NCBI GenBank assembly: GCA_026418315.1
Contig: JAOABO010000008.1
Location: forward strand, 5,727-21,609
Direction: 5' to 3'
DNA length: 15,883 bases
Source of the DNA: Bacteroidia bacterium
GTDB taxonomy: Bacteria; Bacteroidota; Bacteroidia; B-17B0; Aurantibacillaceae
Positions 1 through 8,133 of the stretch are shown here, piece by piece (the first letter of the stretch is position 1; every line of letters begins with the position of its first letter). Under the pieces are notes generated by a model. It did no database searches. It worked only from the letters and a program-made list of their open reading frames with translations, and was not told the DNA's origin. Position numbers and translations under genes: made by a program.

Positions 1-1293
1 ATGTTCTTTTATGAATATATAGAAGAACACTATATAGATCTTATTAAAAAATCATTACAATTTACTATCGGAAAAGATGCCGAGCTTAACTATCTCATTG
101 AAGTAGATAATAGTTCAAATAATAACTCAAAAATTAAACTCCCCAACATTAGTGTTAATACCAAAAATCCTCCTATTAGTGTAAACAGCAATTCTCAACA
201 ACCCAAAATGAACCCTTTTGCTATTCCGGGTATTAAAAAAATTCAAATCGATTCACATTTAAATCCCAATTATAGCTTTGATAATTTTGCAGAAGGCGAA
301 TGCAACAGATTAGCCCGAAGTGCCGCCTACGCCGTTACAGAAAAATTAGAGCAAACCCTATTTAATCCGTTATTCATATATGGCGGTGTAGGACTTGGGA
401 AAACCCATCTTGCCCAGGCCATAGGAATTGAAGTAAAGAAAAAATATCCTGATAAAATTGTTCTATATGTTCAAACAGATAAATTCATTTCTCAATATAC
501 TGACGCGGTAAGAGAAAATAAACAAAATGACTTTGTACACTTTTATCAAATGGTAGATGTGCTTATCATAGATGATATTCAATTTCTTTCCGGAAAAGAA
601 AAAACCCAAGAAACTTTTTTCCACATATTCAACCATTTACACCAAATAGGTAAACAACTTGTTATTACATCAGACAGAGCCCCAATGGATTTACCCGATA
701 TGATGGACAGGTTAATATCTCGCTTCAAGTGGGGACTTCAAGCAGACATTACACCTCCCGATTATGAAACCAGAAAAAAAATTCTCTATAAAAAAATTGA
801 AATAGAAGGTATTCAAATGCCCGAAGAAGTTATTTCATACATTGCTCAAAGTATAACTACCAGCGTAAGAGAATTGGAAGGCGCTTTGATTTCTATTATG
901 GCACATTCATCTATCAATAAAAGAGAAATTACTGTTGCACTCGCAAAAGAAATCGTAGATAAATTCGCAAAAAACATCAATCGTGAAATTACTGTGGATA
1001 TGATTCAAAAAATTGTATGCGAATATTTTAATCTAAAACCAGAAGAACTCAAAGCAAAAACCCGCAGAAGAGAAATTGTTCAGCCAAGACAAATTATTAT
1101 GTATTTTGCTAAAAAATATACTAAAGCATCTTTGCAAACAATAGGTGCTATGTGTGGGGGCAAAGACCACTCTACCGTTTTACACGCCTGCAGAAATATT
1201 GAAGATCTTAAAGAAACTGACAAGCAAATACGTTTATATATAGAAGAAATAGACAAAAAACTCAACCTTAGCATTACCACCAAACCGCTTTGA
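1..1293 (+). CDS. dnaA: Chromosomal replication initiator DnaA (5' end cut by window edge)
   Basis: DnaA is the AAA+ ATPase that binds and opens the replication origin. The 430 visible residues contain the end of domain I, a short asparagine-rich linker (about residues 35-70), Walker A (GGVGLGKT, 128-135), Walker B (LIIDD, 188-192), sensor 1 (ITSDR, 222-226), the box VII arginine region (RLISR, 237-241), sensor 2 (R290, VRELEG) and the domain IV helix-turn-helix with the DnaA signature (IGAMCGGKDHSTVLHA, 381-396), including the K-D-H residues that contact DnaA boxes. Visible residues 2-17 resemble an internal part of domain I in Bacteroidota DnaA, so roughly 50 N-terminal residues are probably outside the window and the ATG at base 1 is probably an internal methionine; this placement is from memory of the family. 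No dnaN follows; the next gene is convergent, as is common in this phylum, where dnaA-dnaN-recF is not kept together. Confidence 0.97.
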   Translation: MFFYEYIEEHYIDLIKKSLQFTIGKDAELNYLIEVDNSSNNNSKIKLPNISVNTKNPPISVNSNSQQPKMNPFAIPGIKKIQIDSHLNPNYSFDNFAEGECNRLARSAAYAVTEKLEQTLFNPLFIYGGVGLGKTHLAQAIGIEVKKKYPDKIVLYVQTDKFISQYTDAVRENKQNDFVHFYQMVDVLIIDDIQFLSGKEKTQETFFHIFNHLHQIGKQLVITSDRAPMDLPDMMDRLISRFKWGLQADITPPDYETRKKILYKKIEIEGIQMPEEVISYIAQSITTSVRELEGALISIMAHSSINKREITVALAKEIVDKFAKNINREITVDMIQKIVCEYFNLKPEELKAKTRRREIVQPRQIIMYFAKKYTKASLQTIGAMCGGKDHSTVLHACRNIEDLKETDKQIRLYIEEIDKKLNLSITTKPL

Positions 1294-1366
1294 AAATAAA
1301 AAAGCTATTCATAACTAATACTATCATATTACCCGGCTCTCCTCTTAGAGTTATTGTTTTTTAATT

Positions 1367-1603
1367 TCAGATAATTTCAACACGAATTATATTCACAGGG
1401 CAATTTTTAGCTGCTTCTATATTGGCATCATATTCATTTGCATGTACCGTTACAGAATATATTCCCTTTTTTTCCTTAGCATCCAATAACACACTTTTAC
1501 CATCTTTTTTAGACATTCGCCATCTGTGCGGTGCTGCTTCTACACAAGCATTACATCCTATACACTTATTCCTGTAATGAAATATCCTGATTTGTTTTTT
1601 CAT
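1367..1603 (-). CDS. Small single-cluster [4Fe-4S] ferredoxin
   Basis: A predicted electron-transfer protein of 78 residues. It has C14-x2-C17-x2-C20 near the N-terminus and a remote C68-P69, the pattern of one-cluster [4Fe-4S] ferredoxins; the usual fifth cysteine after the first triplet is replaced by alanine (A24-P25). A GTG start at 1627 would add eight residues and overlap the upstream stop codon. I prefer the ATG at 1603 because it leaves a 16-base gap and gives an N-terminus (MKKQIRIFHY) leading straight into the first cysteine motif. It lies directly downstream of the TrhP-like U32 gene on the same strand. A role as electron donor to that iron-sulfur protein is an inference from this pairing, not visible in the sequence. 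It ends 73 bases from the end of convergent dnaA. Confidence 0.85.
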   Translation of the reverse strand: MKKQIRIFHYRNKCIGCNACVEAAPHRWRMSKKDGKSVLLDAKEKKGIYSVTVHANEYDANIEAAKNCPVNIIRVEII

Positions 1604-1619
1604 GGAGTGTTTCAAAAAA

Positions 1620-2864
1620 TTATTCACTTACAACTTCATCTACCCATTTATACAATTTATCTTTAGGCCTTATTTCTTCCGGGACTTGTATAGAAAAAAT
1701 ATCCCCCTTTTTTACTTCATCAACTTGCACATCATTTACCCGTATTTCTTCTACCTTGGTTTTAATAAACCCGGTTTTTGGTCCGGTAATAATGATTTCA
1801 TCTCCTTTCTTTAAAGAATGTGTTTCTATTTGAAACTCCGCTACTTTGATTTTATCAAAATATCTTCTTCCCGTTCCCAAAAATAATTTTTTCTTTGTAG
1901 CAGAAGAACCGTGCTCCTTACTCCACTCTCCCATCTTTCTGCCCAGATAATATCCATCCCAAAAACCTCTGTTAAATACAGTGGATAATCTTTTTTTCCA
2001 ATCATCTATCTTTTCTTTTGTATAGGTGCCCTCATAAATGCTATCAATGGCCTCTCGATAACATTGTGTAGTTATATAAACATAATCTGCTGACCTGCCT
2101 CTCCCTTCTATTTTCAATACACTCACTCCTGCTTCAATAATTTTATCCAAAAAATCTATGGTACACAAATCTTTTGCAGACATAATGTATTCGTTATCAA
2201 TTTCCAATTCATATCCTTCTTCTTTATCTATTACAATATAACTTCTTCTGCAATTTTGAATACAAGCGCCTCGGTTGGCTGATGCATTATGAGAATGTAA
2301 ACTCAGATAACACTTACCAGAAACCGCCATACACAAAGCACCATGCCCAAAAATTTCTATTCTTACTAAATTTCCAGATGGACCAGTAATATTTCTCCTC
2401 TTTATTTCTTTTGTTATACTTTCCACCTGCATTAAACTCAACTCACGCGATAACACCATTACATCTGCAAATGACGAGTAAAATTCTACTGCCTCTATGT
2501 TGGTTATATTACACTGTGTAGAAATATGTGCTACCATGCCAATCTTTCTACAATAATTTAAAACTGCGTGGTCTGATGCAATAATGGCATCTATTCCATT
2601 CTCTTTTGCGGCATCTACAATTTCTCTCATTAACCTTAAGTCATGATCATAAACTATCGTATTTAATGTAATATATGTTTTAATACCATGGTCTTTTGCA
2701 ATGCCGGCTATTTCCTTTAAATCTTCTATAGTAAAATTAATTGATGACCTCGCACGCATATTCAGCTGTTCAATACCAAAATATACTGAATTACACCCTG
2801 CTTTAATAGCCGCCATCAGGGACTCAAAACTACCTGCAGGCGACATCAACTCCATCTTTTCCAT
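1620..2864 (-). CDS. U32 family protein, TrhP-like (probable tRNA uridine-34 hydroxylation enzyme)
   Basis: This 414-residue protein carries the U32 signature around residues 170-188 (EIFGHGALC ... SGKCYLS). Cysteines C178, C185, C201 (or C205) and C234 fit the four-cysteine [4Fe-4S] site found in the UbiU/UbiV, RlhA and TrhP families. A triosephosphate-isomerase-type barrel is expected for residues 1-300, followed by a small beta domain (about 337-410) like the U32 C-terminal domain. Although named a peptidase family, the best-studied bacterial members are oxygen-independent hydroxylases: TrhP makes 5-hydroxyuridine in tRNA and RlhA modifies 23S rRNA C2501, both dependent on prephenate and iron-sulfur assembly. 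The length and C-terminal domain fit TrhP (YegQ/YrrO-type) better than the longer RlhA, but the substrate is inferred. The ATG at 2864 gives the expected MELMSPAGSFE beginning. A TATTTTTG element lies 20 bases upstream. The gene is co-oriented with the ferredoxin that follows. Confidence 0.85.
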   Translation of the reverse strand: MEKMELMSPAGSFESLMAAIKAGCNSVYFGIEQLNMRARSSINFTIEDLKEIAGIAKDHGIKTYITLNTIVYDHDLRLMREIVDAAKENGIDAIIASDHAVLNYCRKIGMVAHISTQCNITNIEAVEFYSSFADVMVLSRELSLMQVESITKEIKRRNITGPSGNLVRIEIFGHGALCMAVSGKCYLSLHSHNASANRGACIQNCRRSYIVIDKEEGYELEIDNEYIMSAKDLCTIDFLDKIIEAGVSVLKIEGRGRSADYVYITTQCYREAIDSIYEGTYTKEKIDDWKKRLSTVFNRGFWDGYYLGRKMGEWSKEHGSSATKKKLFLGTGRRYFDKIKVAEFQIETHSLKKGDEIIITGPKTGFIKTKVEEIRVNDVQVDEVKKGDIFSIQVPEEIRPKDKLYKWVDEVVSE

Positions 2865-2884
2865 TTTTATTTATTTTGAATTGG

Positions 2885-2892
2885 CAAAAATA
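2885..2892 (-). promoter_or_regulatory. Candidate -7 promoter element for the U32/ferredoxin unit
   Basis: Read on the minus strand this is TATTTTTG, a full match to the Bacteroidota -7 consensus TAnnTTTG, ending 20 bases before the U32 start codon. I found no TTTG (-33) element at the expected 17-23 base spacing, so this is a weak call in very AT-rich sequence. Confidence 0.3.
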
Positions 2893-2942
2893 AGCATTTC
2901 TCATCAATATCATTTTTTTGCTATCAATCCCATCAAACAAGT

Positions 2943-2974
2943 TTTGCTTAATCCATCCATTTTACTCAAATTTG
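2943..2974 (+). promoter_or_regulatory. Probable promoter of the tdk-murF-alr operon
   Basis: TTTG at 2943-2946 and CAAATTTG at 2967-2974 are separated by 20 bases. This matches the Bacteroidota -33 TTTG / -7 TAnnTTTG arrangement with one mismatch in the -7 element. The -7 element ends 14 bases before the ATG at 2989, much like the stronger promoter at 11726-11758, implying a very short leader. It lies in the 124-base divergent gap between the U32 gene and tdk. Confidence 0.5.
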
Positions 2975-2988
2975 TAGCAATATATTTT

Positions 2989-3570
2989 ATGTTTTTAGAG
3001 ATTAAGCATGAAAATAAAAAAGGTTGGATAGAAGTTATTTGCGGCAGCATGTTTTCAGGTAAAACAGAAGAACTGATTCGTCGTCTGCGCAGAGCAGAAT
3101 TTGCCAAACAAAACATTCAGATATTTAAACCACAAATAGACACCCGTTATGATGCTCTTAAAATTGTATCTCACGAAGGCAGAGAAATAGTGAGTAATCC
3201 GGTACAAAACAGTCAAAGCATTTTACTGATGATAAATATTGAAACTGTAGATGTAGTTGGAATTGATGAGGCACAGTTTTTTGATGAAGGGCTGATAGAT
3301 GTAGCTACTTATCTTGCTAATAAAGGAATCCGAGTTGTTATTGCCGGTTTAGATATGGATTATCGTGGAAAACCATTTGGTATCATGCCTCAGTTGCTCG
3401 CCATTGCCGAATATGTTACAAAAGTTCATGCAATATGTGTAAAGTGCGGAAATCTTGCTTATGTTTCTCATAGAATAACTAATTCTGAAAACTTGATTTT
3501 ACTTGGCGAAACAGATTCCTACCAACCCCTCTGTAGAGTTTGTTATAATGCTTCTATTAAATCCAAATAA
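2989..3570 (+). CDS. tdk: Thymidine kinase, type II (zinc-containing)
   Basis: Phosphorylates thymidine with ATP to dTMP in the cytosolic pyrimidine salvage pathway. The 193-residue protein has the P-loop GSMFSGKT (19-26), the D93-E94-AQFF segment carrying the catalytic glutamate, GLDMDYRGKPFG (120-131), and two CxxC pairs (C150/C153 and C182/C185) forming the structural zinc site, with the thymidine-binding lasso around LLGETDSYQPLCR (171-183). The reading frame stays open back to 2701, but that upstream part is antisense to the U32 gene and resembles nothing. The ATG at 2989 gives the normal family length and a typical N-terminus (MFLE...GWIEVICG). A -33/-7 promoter lies just upstream. The stop codon overlaps the next start (TAATG), so the gene is probably translationally coupled to murF-alr. 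Confidence 0.95.
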   Translation: MFLEIKHENKKGWIEVICGSMFSGKTEELIRRLRRAEFAKQNIQIFKPQIDTRYDALKIVSHEGREIVSNPVQNSQSILLMINIETVDVVGIDEAQFFDEGLIDVATYLANKGIRVVIAGLDMDYRGKPFGIMPQLLAIAEYVTKVHAICVKCGNLAYVSHRITNSENLILLGETDSYQPLCRVCYNASIKSK

Positions 3571-6032
3571 TGAAATACCACATTTCTCAAATCGGTAAAA
3601 TAATAGATGCCCATAAAACCATCATTAATTTTGATGATATTATTACCAACATATACATAGATACCCGACAAATTAATATTTCAAACAATGCTTTATTTGT
3701 AGCCATTGAAACAAATAAAAACGACGGCCATCAATACCTCCATAACGCATATCAAAAAGGAATCCGAAACTTTATTGTTACCCGCCTTCAAGATGATTTT
3801 ATTAAAGAAGATGCCAATTACATCTTGGTCAATAACAGTATTGATGCGTTGCAAAAATTAGCCCATTATCATCGCAAACAATTTCATATTCCTGTCATAG
3901 GAATAACCGGAAGCAATGGTAAAACCATTGTTAAAGAGTGGTTATATTTTCTTTTGAAAGATAAATACAATATTTGCCGTAGCCCAAAAAGTTTCAACTC
4001 ACAAATTGGTGTGCCTCTTTCAGTTTTAAACCTGAACGAATCTCATAATCTGGCCATTTTTGAAGCTGGCATTTCCTTACCAAGAGAAATGAGTGTGTTA
4101 GAAAAAATAATTAGTCCTGACATTGCTGTCTTCACTCATTTTGGGTCTGCTCATTCAGAAGGATTTGAAAATGATGAACAAAAACTCAATGAAAAGCTAA
4201 AGTTTTTTCAGAGAAGTAAAATTAATATTATTCAAAGAACACAAAATACTTTTCTTCAAAACAAAAAATTTCCCAATCATTTTATCTGTATTTCTGAAAA
4301 CACTCAAGATACGGTAGTAGTACAAACCATTCAAAAAGAACGTCATTCTACAAAAATCACTATTAACATAGAAAATAAAAATTATACCATTACTATTCCA
4401 TTTATAGATGATGCGTCTATCAGAAATGCTATTACTTGCTTTACCTGTATTTATTATTTTGATCGTTCTCTCATTGATACAGTTATTTCCAAAATGACTG
4501 ATTTACCCGTGATTTCACTGCGACTGGAAATCAAGCAGGGAAAACTTCAATCTAACTTAATCTGCGATTATTACAATTCAGATATTGATTCTTTTAAAAC
4601 GGCATTAACTTATTTACAACATTATTCACCTCACTATAATAAGTTAATCATACTTTCTGACTTTGAAGAAACAAAAGATACAGAGTATATCTACCATACA
4701 GCCATTCATATGATTCATCAAAGTCAATTGACACATATTATATTGATAGGTGAACAATGGAAGAATTTTATTCATCTGCTTAAAATATCATATCGTCATT
4801 ATTTAACCACTTCTGATTTTATAAATAACTTATCCTCTCTGTCATCATTGTTTTTTAAAACCACTATATTAATTAAGGGGTCTCGTAAATTCGAATTTGA
4901 AAAAATCGCTGAGCATCTTGAATTAAAAACACATGATACCATTTTGGAAATCAACATACCTGCTTTGTGGAACAACTTATCATATTACAAAAAACTAGTA
5001 GGAAAAAATGTCCGACTCATGTGTATGCTAAAAGCATCCGGATATGGAAGCGGTAGTACCGAAATGGCATTTGCTTTACAAAAATTCGGAATAGATTATA
5101 TTGCAGTAGCATATACAGATGAAGGTGTAGAACTTAAACAAGCAGATATTCAATTACCCATTATGGTCATGCTTCCTGAAAAACATTCTTTTAGAGATAT
5201 TATACAGTATCATTTAGAACCAGAAATTTATTCTTTTGACATATTGCATTCATTTTTAGAAGAATTAGAAAAACAAGGTATTGAAAAATATCCTGTTCAT
5301 ATTAAAATAGATACAGGGATGCACCGATTAGGTTTTTTACCGGATGAAATAGAGCGTTTGACAGAAATACTTTCACAAACAAATTTGGTAGTTGTCAAAA
5401 GTATATTTTCTCATCTTGCTGCTTCTGAAAGCAATTTACACAAAGATTATACATTAAAACAAATCCAATTATTTAAAGAGCTTTCAGAACAAATTGAAAC
5501 TCAATTAAACTATAAAATAATTAAACATATATCTAACTCGGCAGCAGTAAGTCGCTTTCAACAGGCACATTTTGATATGATACGATTAGGTATTGGTATG
5601 TATGGCATTACAGATGATACAGAAGAAAAAAAATTTCTTCAAAACGTCCTGACCTTAAAAACTAAAATTGCACAAATAAAACAATTAAAAAAAGGTGAAA
5701 GTGTAGGATACAATAGAAATGCCATATTAAACAGAGATAGTAAAATAGCAGTGATTCCTATTGGTTATGCTGATGGATTTTTTAGAAAACTCGGTAATGG
5801 AAATTTTCAGGTAAAATATAAAGAACACCTAATTAACACAGTTGGTAATATATGCATGGATATGACAATGATTGATATTACTGATATTGAAAACATTCAA
5901 ACGAATGAAGAAATAATAATATTTGAACATCAAGACGACATAAAAAGAATGAGTGCCGTATGCGATACTATTCCTTACGAAATTCTCACCTCTATTTCTC
6001 AAAGAGTTAAAAGAATTTATGTGTATGAATAA
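3570..6032 (+). CDS. murF-alr: Bifunctional UDP-MurNAc-tripeptide:D-Ala-D-Ala ligase / alanine racemase (MurF-Alr fusion)
   Basis: An 820-residue cytoplasmic fusion. Residues 1-450 are MurF, the ATP-dependent ligase adding D-Ala-D-Ala to the UDP-MurNAc-tripeptide: N-terminal substrate domain, ATP loop GITGSNGKT (111-119), KSFNSQIGVP (140-149), R318-L-E, the DYYNSD motif (333-338, usually DSYN in relatives) and IKGSRKFEFE (435-444). Residues about 455-820 are alanine racemase, a fold type III PLP enzyme: the PLP lysine is K488 (MLKASGYGSG), DTGMHRLGF lies at 581-589, and the opposing catalytic tyrosine is Y714 (SVGYNRN). Key residues of both halves are present, so both activities are expected, with the racemase supplying D-Ala for the ligase pathway. 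Such fusions are a known feature of Bacteroidota. Its ATG overlaps the tdk stop by one base, and its own stop is one base from the end of the convergent M16 gene. Confidence 0.95.
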   Translation: MKYHISQIGKIIDAHKTIINFDDIITNIYIDTRQINISNNALFVAIETNKNDGHQYLHNAYQKGIRNFIVTRLQDDFIKEDANYILVNNSIDALQKLAHYHRKQFHIPVIGITGSNGKTIVKEWLYFLLKDKYNICRSPKSFNSQIGVPLSVLNLNESHNLAIFEAGISLPREMSVLEKIISPDIAVFTHFGSAHSEGFENDEQKLNEKLKFFQRSKINIIQRTQNTFLQNKKFPNHFICISENTQDTVVVQTIQKERHSTKITINIENKNYTITIPFIDDASIRNAITCFTCIYYFDRSLIDTVISKMTDLPVISLRLEIKQGKLQSNLICDYYNSDIDSFKTALTYLQHYSPHYNKLIILSDFEETKDTEYIYHTAIHMIHQSQLTHIILIGEQWKNFIHLLKISYRHYLTTSDFINNLSSLSSLFFKTTILIKGSRKFEFEKIAEHLELKTHDTILEINIPALWNNLSYYKKLVGKNVRLMCMLKASGYGSGSTEMAFALQKFGIDYIAVAYTDEGVELKQADIQLPIMVMLPEKHSFRDIIQYHLEPEIYSFDILHSFLEELEKQGIEKYPVHIKIDTGMHRLGFLPDEIERLTEILSQTNLVVVKSIFSHLAASESNLHKDYTLKQIQLFKELSEQIETQLNYKIIKHISNSAAVSRFQQAHFDMIRLGIGMYGITDDTEEKKFLQNVLTLKTKIAQIKQLKKGESVGYNRNAILNRDSKIAVIPIGYADGFFRKLGNGNFQVKYKEHLINTVGNICMDMTMIDITDIENIQTNEEIIIFEHQDDIKRMSAVCDTIPYEILTSISQRVKRIYVYE

Positions 6033-6033
6033 T

Positions 6034-7275
6034 TTAGTTTTTTCTCAAATAATGTAAAACACTTAAATTATTATCTGTAAAAATTTCTTTGGCAATATTT
6101 TGAACATCAGTAGTGTTTATAGCATCTATTATTTCTTTTTCTTTGTTAATAAGTTCCGTATCGCCTAATAGAGTATAATAACTCAGTGAAAAGGACTTGG
6201 CACTGACCATCATCTCTTGAAGGGTATTAGAAGTTTCTACAGCATTTTTAATTCTTTGCAATTCTTTTTCATTTACTCCATCGTTTAATAGTTTTTCAAT
6301 TTCTTCCTGTATGGCTTTTTCTCCTTCTTCAATGGTTTTATCAGACACTAATTTTCCCTTAATAATAAGTATGCCATCATCTATAGTGTCTGTAATCAAG
6401 GCAGATGCAGAAATGAATATTTTTTTATCCTTTACTAAACTTTGATGCAAGCGAGAAGATTCTCCATAACTCAAAATATCTTGTAACAACGCAGTAGCGT
6501 AAAACTTTTGCAAATTATTTTTTCCACTGATTCGGTAACAGTAATAAATAACATCGTTAGGCACGTCTCTTGTAACTTCTAATACTCTCTTTTCTGTTTG
6601 TGATGGTTCTTTTGGTAAATTTCTTTTGTATTTACCTTTTGAGGGAATATCACCAAACCATTTTTCTACTAATTCAAATCCTTTTTCTGCTTTGATATTT
6701 CCGGAAATGCAAAGTATGGCATTAGCAGGATCGTAGTGCTTATTGTAAAAGCTCTGTACATCATTCAAAGTTGCTTTTTCTATATGTGAAATATCTTTAC
6801 CTATTGTATCCCATTGATAAGGATGTACTTTGTAAACCAATGGATGAATAAGCAACCATACATCGCCATAGGGTTTATTCAAATATCTTTGTTTGAATTC
6901 CTCTATTACCACGCTTTTTTGAATATCCAGTTTTTCTTGTGTTACATCGAGTAAAAACATTCTATCGCTTTCTATCCACAAAGCAGTTTCAATATTTTGT
7001 GCGGGTAAAGTGCAATAATAATTTGTGAGGTCATTGGTAGTAAAAGCGTTATTTTCTCCACCAGCTTTTTGCAATGCGATATCAAAATCGGGTACGTTTT
7101 TACTTCCTTCAAACATCAAGTGTTCAAAAAGGTGTGCAAAACCTGTTTTTTCAGGATGCTCATCTTTAGAGCCCACATCATAAAGAATATTAAGTGAAAC
7201 CATTGGAGTAGAAAAATCTTCATTAATAATAACGGTAAGCCCGTTAGATAATGTCTTTTTATGATGATAAATCAT
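6034..7275 (-). CDS. M16 family zinc metallopeptidase (insulinase/processing-peptidase-like)
   Basis: A 413-residue M16 peptidase. The inverted zinc motif HxxEH is H48-LFE-H52 (numbering from the ATG at 7275) with catalytic E51, and the distal zinc ligand is in VVIEEFKQR (E126, possibly E125). The N-terminal M16 domain spans about residues 5-170 and the second, usually inactive, M16 domain follows (PNDVIYYCY around 240 onward). The length fits a single-chain M16B enzyme, normally acting as a dimer. An upstream ATG at 7323 in the same frame gives a somewhat hydrophobic extension (MKTLFYLFFSIT) but overlaps the methyltransferase gene by 29 bases. I prefer 7275 because family members usually begin just before the TLSNGL strand, which would make the protein cytoplasmic. 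It is the last gene of the minus-strand string, 19 bases after the methyltransferase. Substrate unknown. Confidence 0.9.
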   Translation of the reverse strand: MIYHHKKTLSNGLTVIINEDFSTPMVSLNILYDVGSKDEHPEKTGFAHLFEHLMFEGSKNVPDFDIALQKAGGENNAFTTNDLTNYYCTLPAQNIETALWIESDRMFLLDVTQEKLDIQKSVVIEEFKQRYLNKPYGDVWLLIHPLVYKVHPYQWDTIGKDISHIEKATLNDVQSFYNKHYDPANAILCISGNIKAEKGFELVEKWFGDIPSKGKYKRNLPKEPSQTEKRVLEVTRDVPNDVIYYCYRISGKNNLQKFYATALLQDILSYGESSRLHQSLVKDKKIFISASALITDTIDDGILIIKGKLVSDKTIEEGEKAIQEEIEKLLNDGVNEKELQRIKNAVETSNTLQEMMVSAKSFSLSYYTLLGDTELINKEKEIIDAINTTDVQNIAKEIFTDNNLSVLHYLRKN

Positions 7276-7294
7276 GGAATTATTTTTAGTTATG

Positions 7295-8128
7295 CTAAAA
7301 AAGAGGTAAAATAGAGTTTTCAATAGATGGCTTCTTTTTGTTCTTTATTTTTGTTATAAGTTTATACTCATCCTTTATTTCTCCATTATTGTTTAACCTG
7401 TCAATAATAACTTGATAGTATTTCGGGTGCACTTCACAACTTATAAATTGCCGTTTTAACTTTTGAGTTAATACTATTTCACTGCCACTTCCACCAAATA
7501 AAATAAATACTACGTCATTTTCTTTTGTACTAGCTTTAATAAGTATTTCAACCAATCCTAATGGAATTTGACAAGCATGAATGGTTTTATCTTTACTAAC
7601 ATTTTTAACTAAATCAAAATATAACCAACTATATGGCATTCTACCAGAATGTCCTGCTGCTATTCTTTCTTTAATTCTTTTATCATCAGGATTCTGATAT
7701 GGAACAGCAACTTGTTCTTTGTAAAAATTATTATTTTTAGTTTTAGTGGCATGCAATATGTTTCTATGAGCTGTTGTAAATTTTTTTGGACTGTGCCCTA
7801 CATTGGTGTTATATATCCAAATATACTCATTCACAGCATAAGCATTTTCATCAAGGTACTTAACGCGCAAATGAGCATTCTGTTTTGGATAATTAATCAT
7901 AAAGAGATTGCCTGTTGGCTTTAAAACACGCATACATTCTTTGGTGAGTGAGATGTACCAATCAATATACTCATCCCATTTTTTTGTATAATTTTTCCCA
8001 GCATAATTAATTCCAACATTATAATCCGGATCTCCATAAACCATATCTATAGATCTATCAGGCAATTTCTTTAATATTTTCATTACATCTTCATTGAATA
8101 CTCTATTCAGATAATTTTCAACACTCAT
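7295..8128 (-). CDS. Type II DNA methyltransferase, beta class (probable N6-adenine or N4-cytosine)
   Basis: A 277-residue S-adenosylmethionine-dependent DNA methyltransferase. Catalytic motif IV precedes motif I, the beta-class order: D33-P-D-Y36-NVG is motif IV, HACQIP (184-189) fits motif X, and FGGSG (211-215) followed by CEVHPKYY (231-238) is the AdoMet-binding motif I/II region. Motif IV is normally DPPY or SPPY; DPDY is unusual, as is GSE in place of GTT after motif I. Aspartate at its first position leans toward N6-adenine, but that is not decisive, and the recognition site cannot be read from the sequence. It begins 5 bases after the stop of the PD-(D/E)XK nuclease on the same strand, so it is predicted to protect the host against that nuclease. 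The expected N-terminus MSVENYLNRVFNEDVMKIL is intact and no frameshift is seen. Confidence 0.88.
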   Translation of the reverse strand: MSVENYLNRVFNEDVMKILKKLPDRSIDMVYGDPDYNVGINYAGKNYTKKWDEYIDWYISLTKECMRVLKPTGNLFMINYPKQNAHLRVKYLDENAYAVNEYIWIYNTNVGHSPKKFTTAHRNILHATKTKNNNFYKEQVAVPYQNPDDKRIKERIAAGHSGRMPYSWLYFDLVKNVSKDKTIHACQIPLGLVEILIKASTKENDVVFILFGGSGSEIVLTQKLKRQFISCEVHPKYYQVIIDRLNNNGEIKDEYKLITKIKNKKKPSIENSILPLF

Positions 8129-8133
8129 AATGA

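Noticed and set aside
1294..1366. Possible terminator or origin between dnaA and the ferredoxin
   Set aside because: Only a 4-base stem (CTCT/AGAG) before an imperfect T-rich stretch and no DnaA-box cluster; too weak to call.
1604..1627. GTG start of the ferredoxin at 1627
   Set aside because: It would overlap the upstream stop codon and add residues (MNNFLKHS) that look unlike the family; ATG at 1603 fits better.
1984..1992. DnaA-box-like AGTGGATAA (TTATCCACT on the other strand)
   Set aside because: One mismatch to the consensus, isolated, and inside the U32 coding sequence.
2701..2988. Long N-terminal extension of thymidine kinase in the same frame
   Set aside because: It is antisense to the U32 gene, resembles no protein, and would nearly double the usual distance to the P-loop; the ATG at 2989 gives the normal family start.
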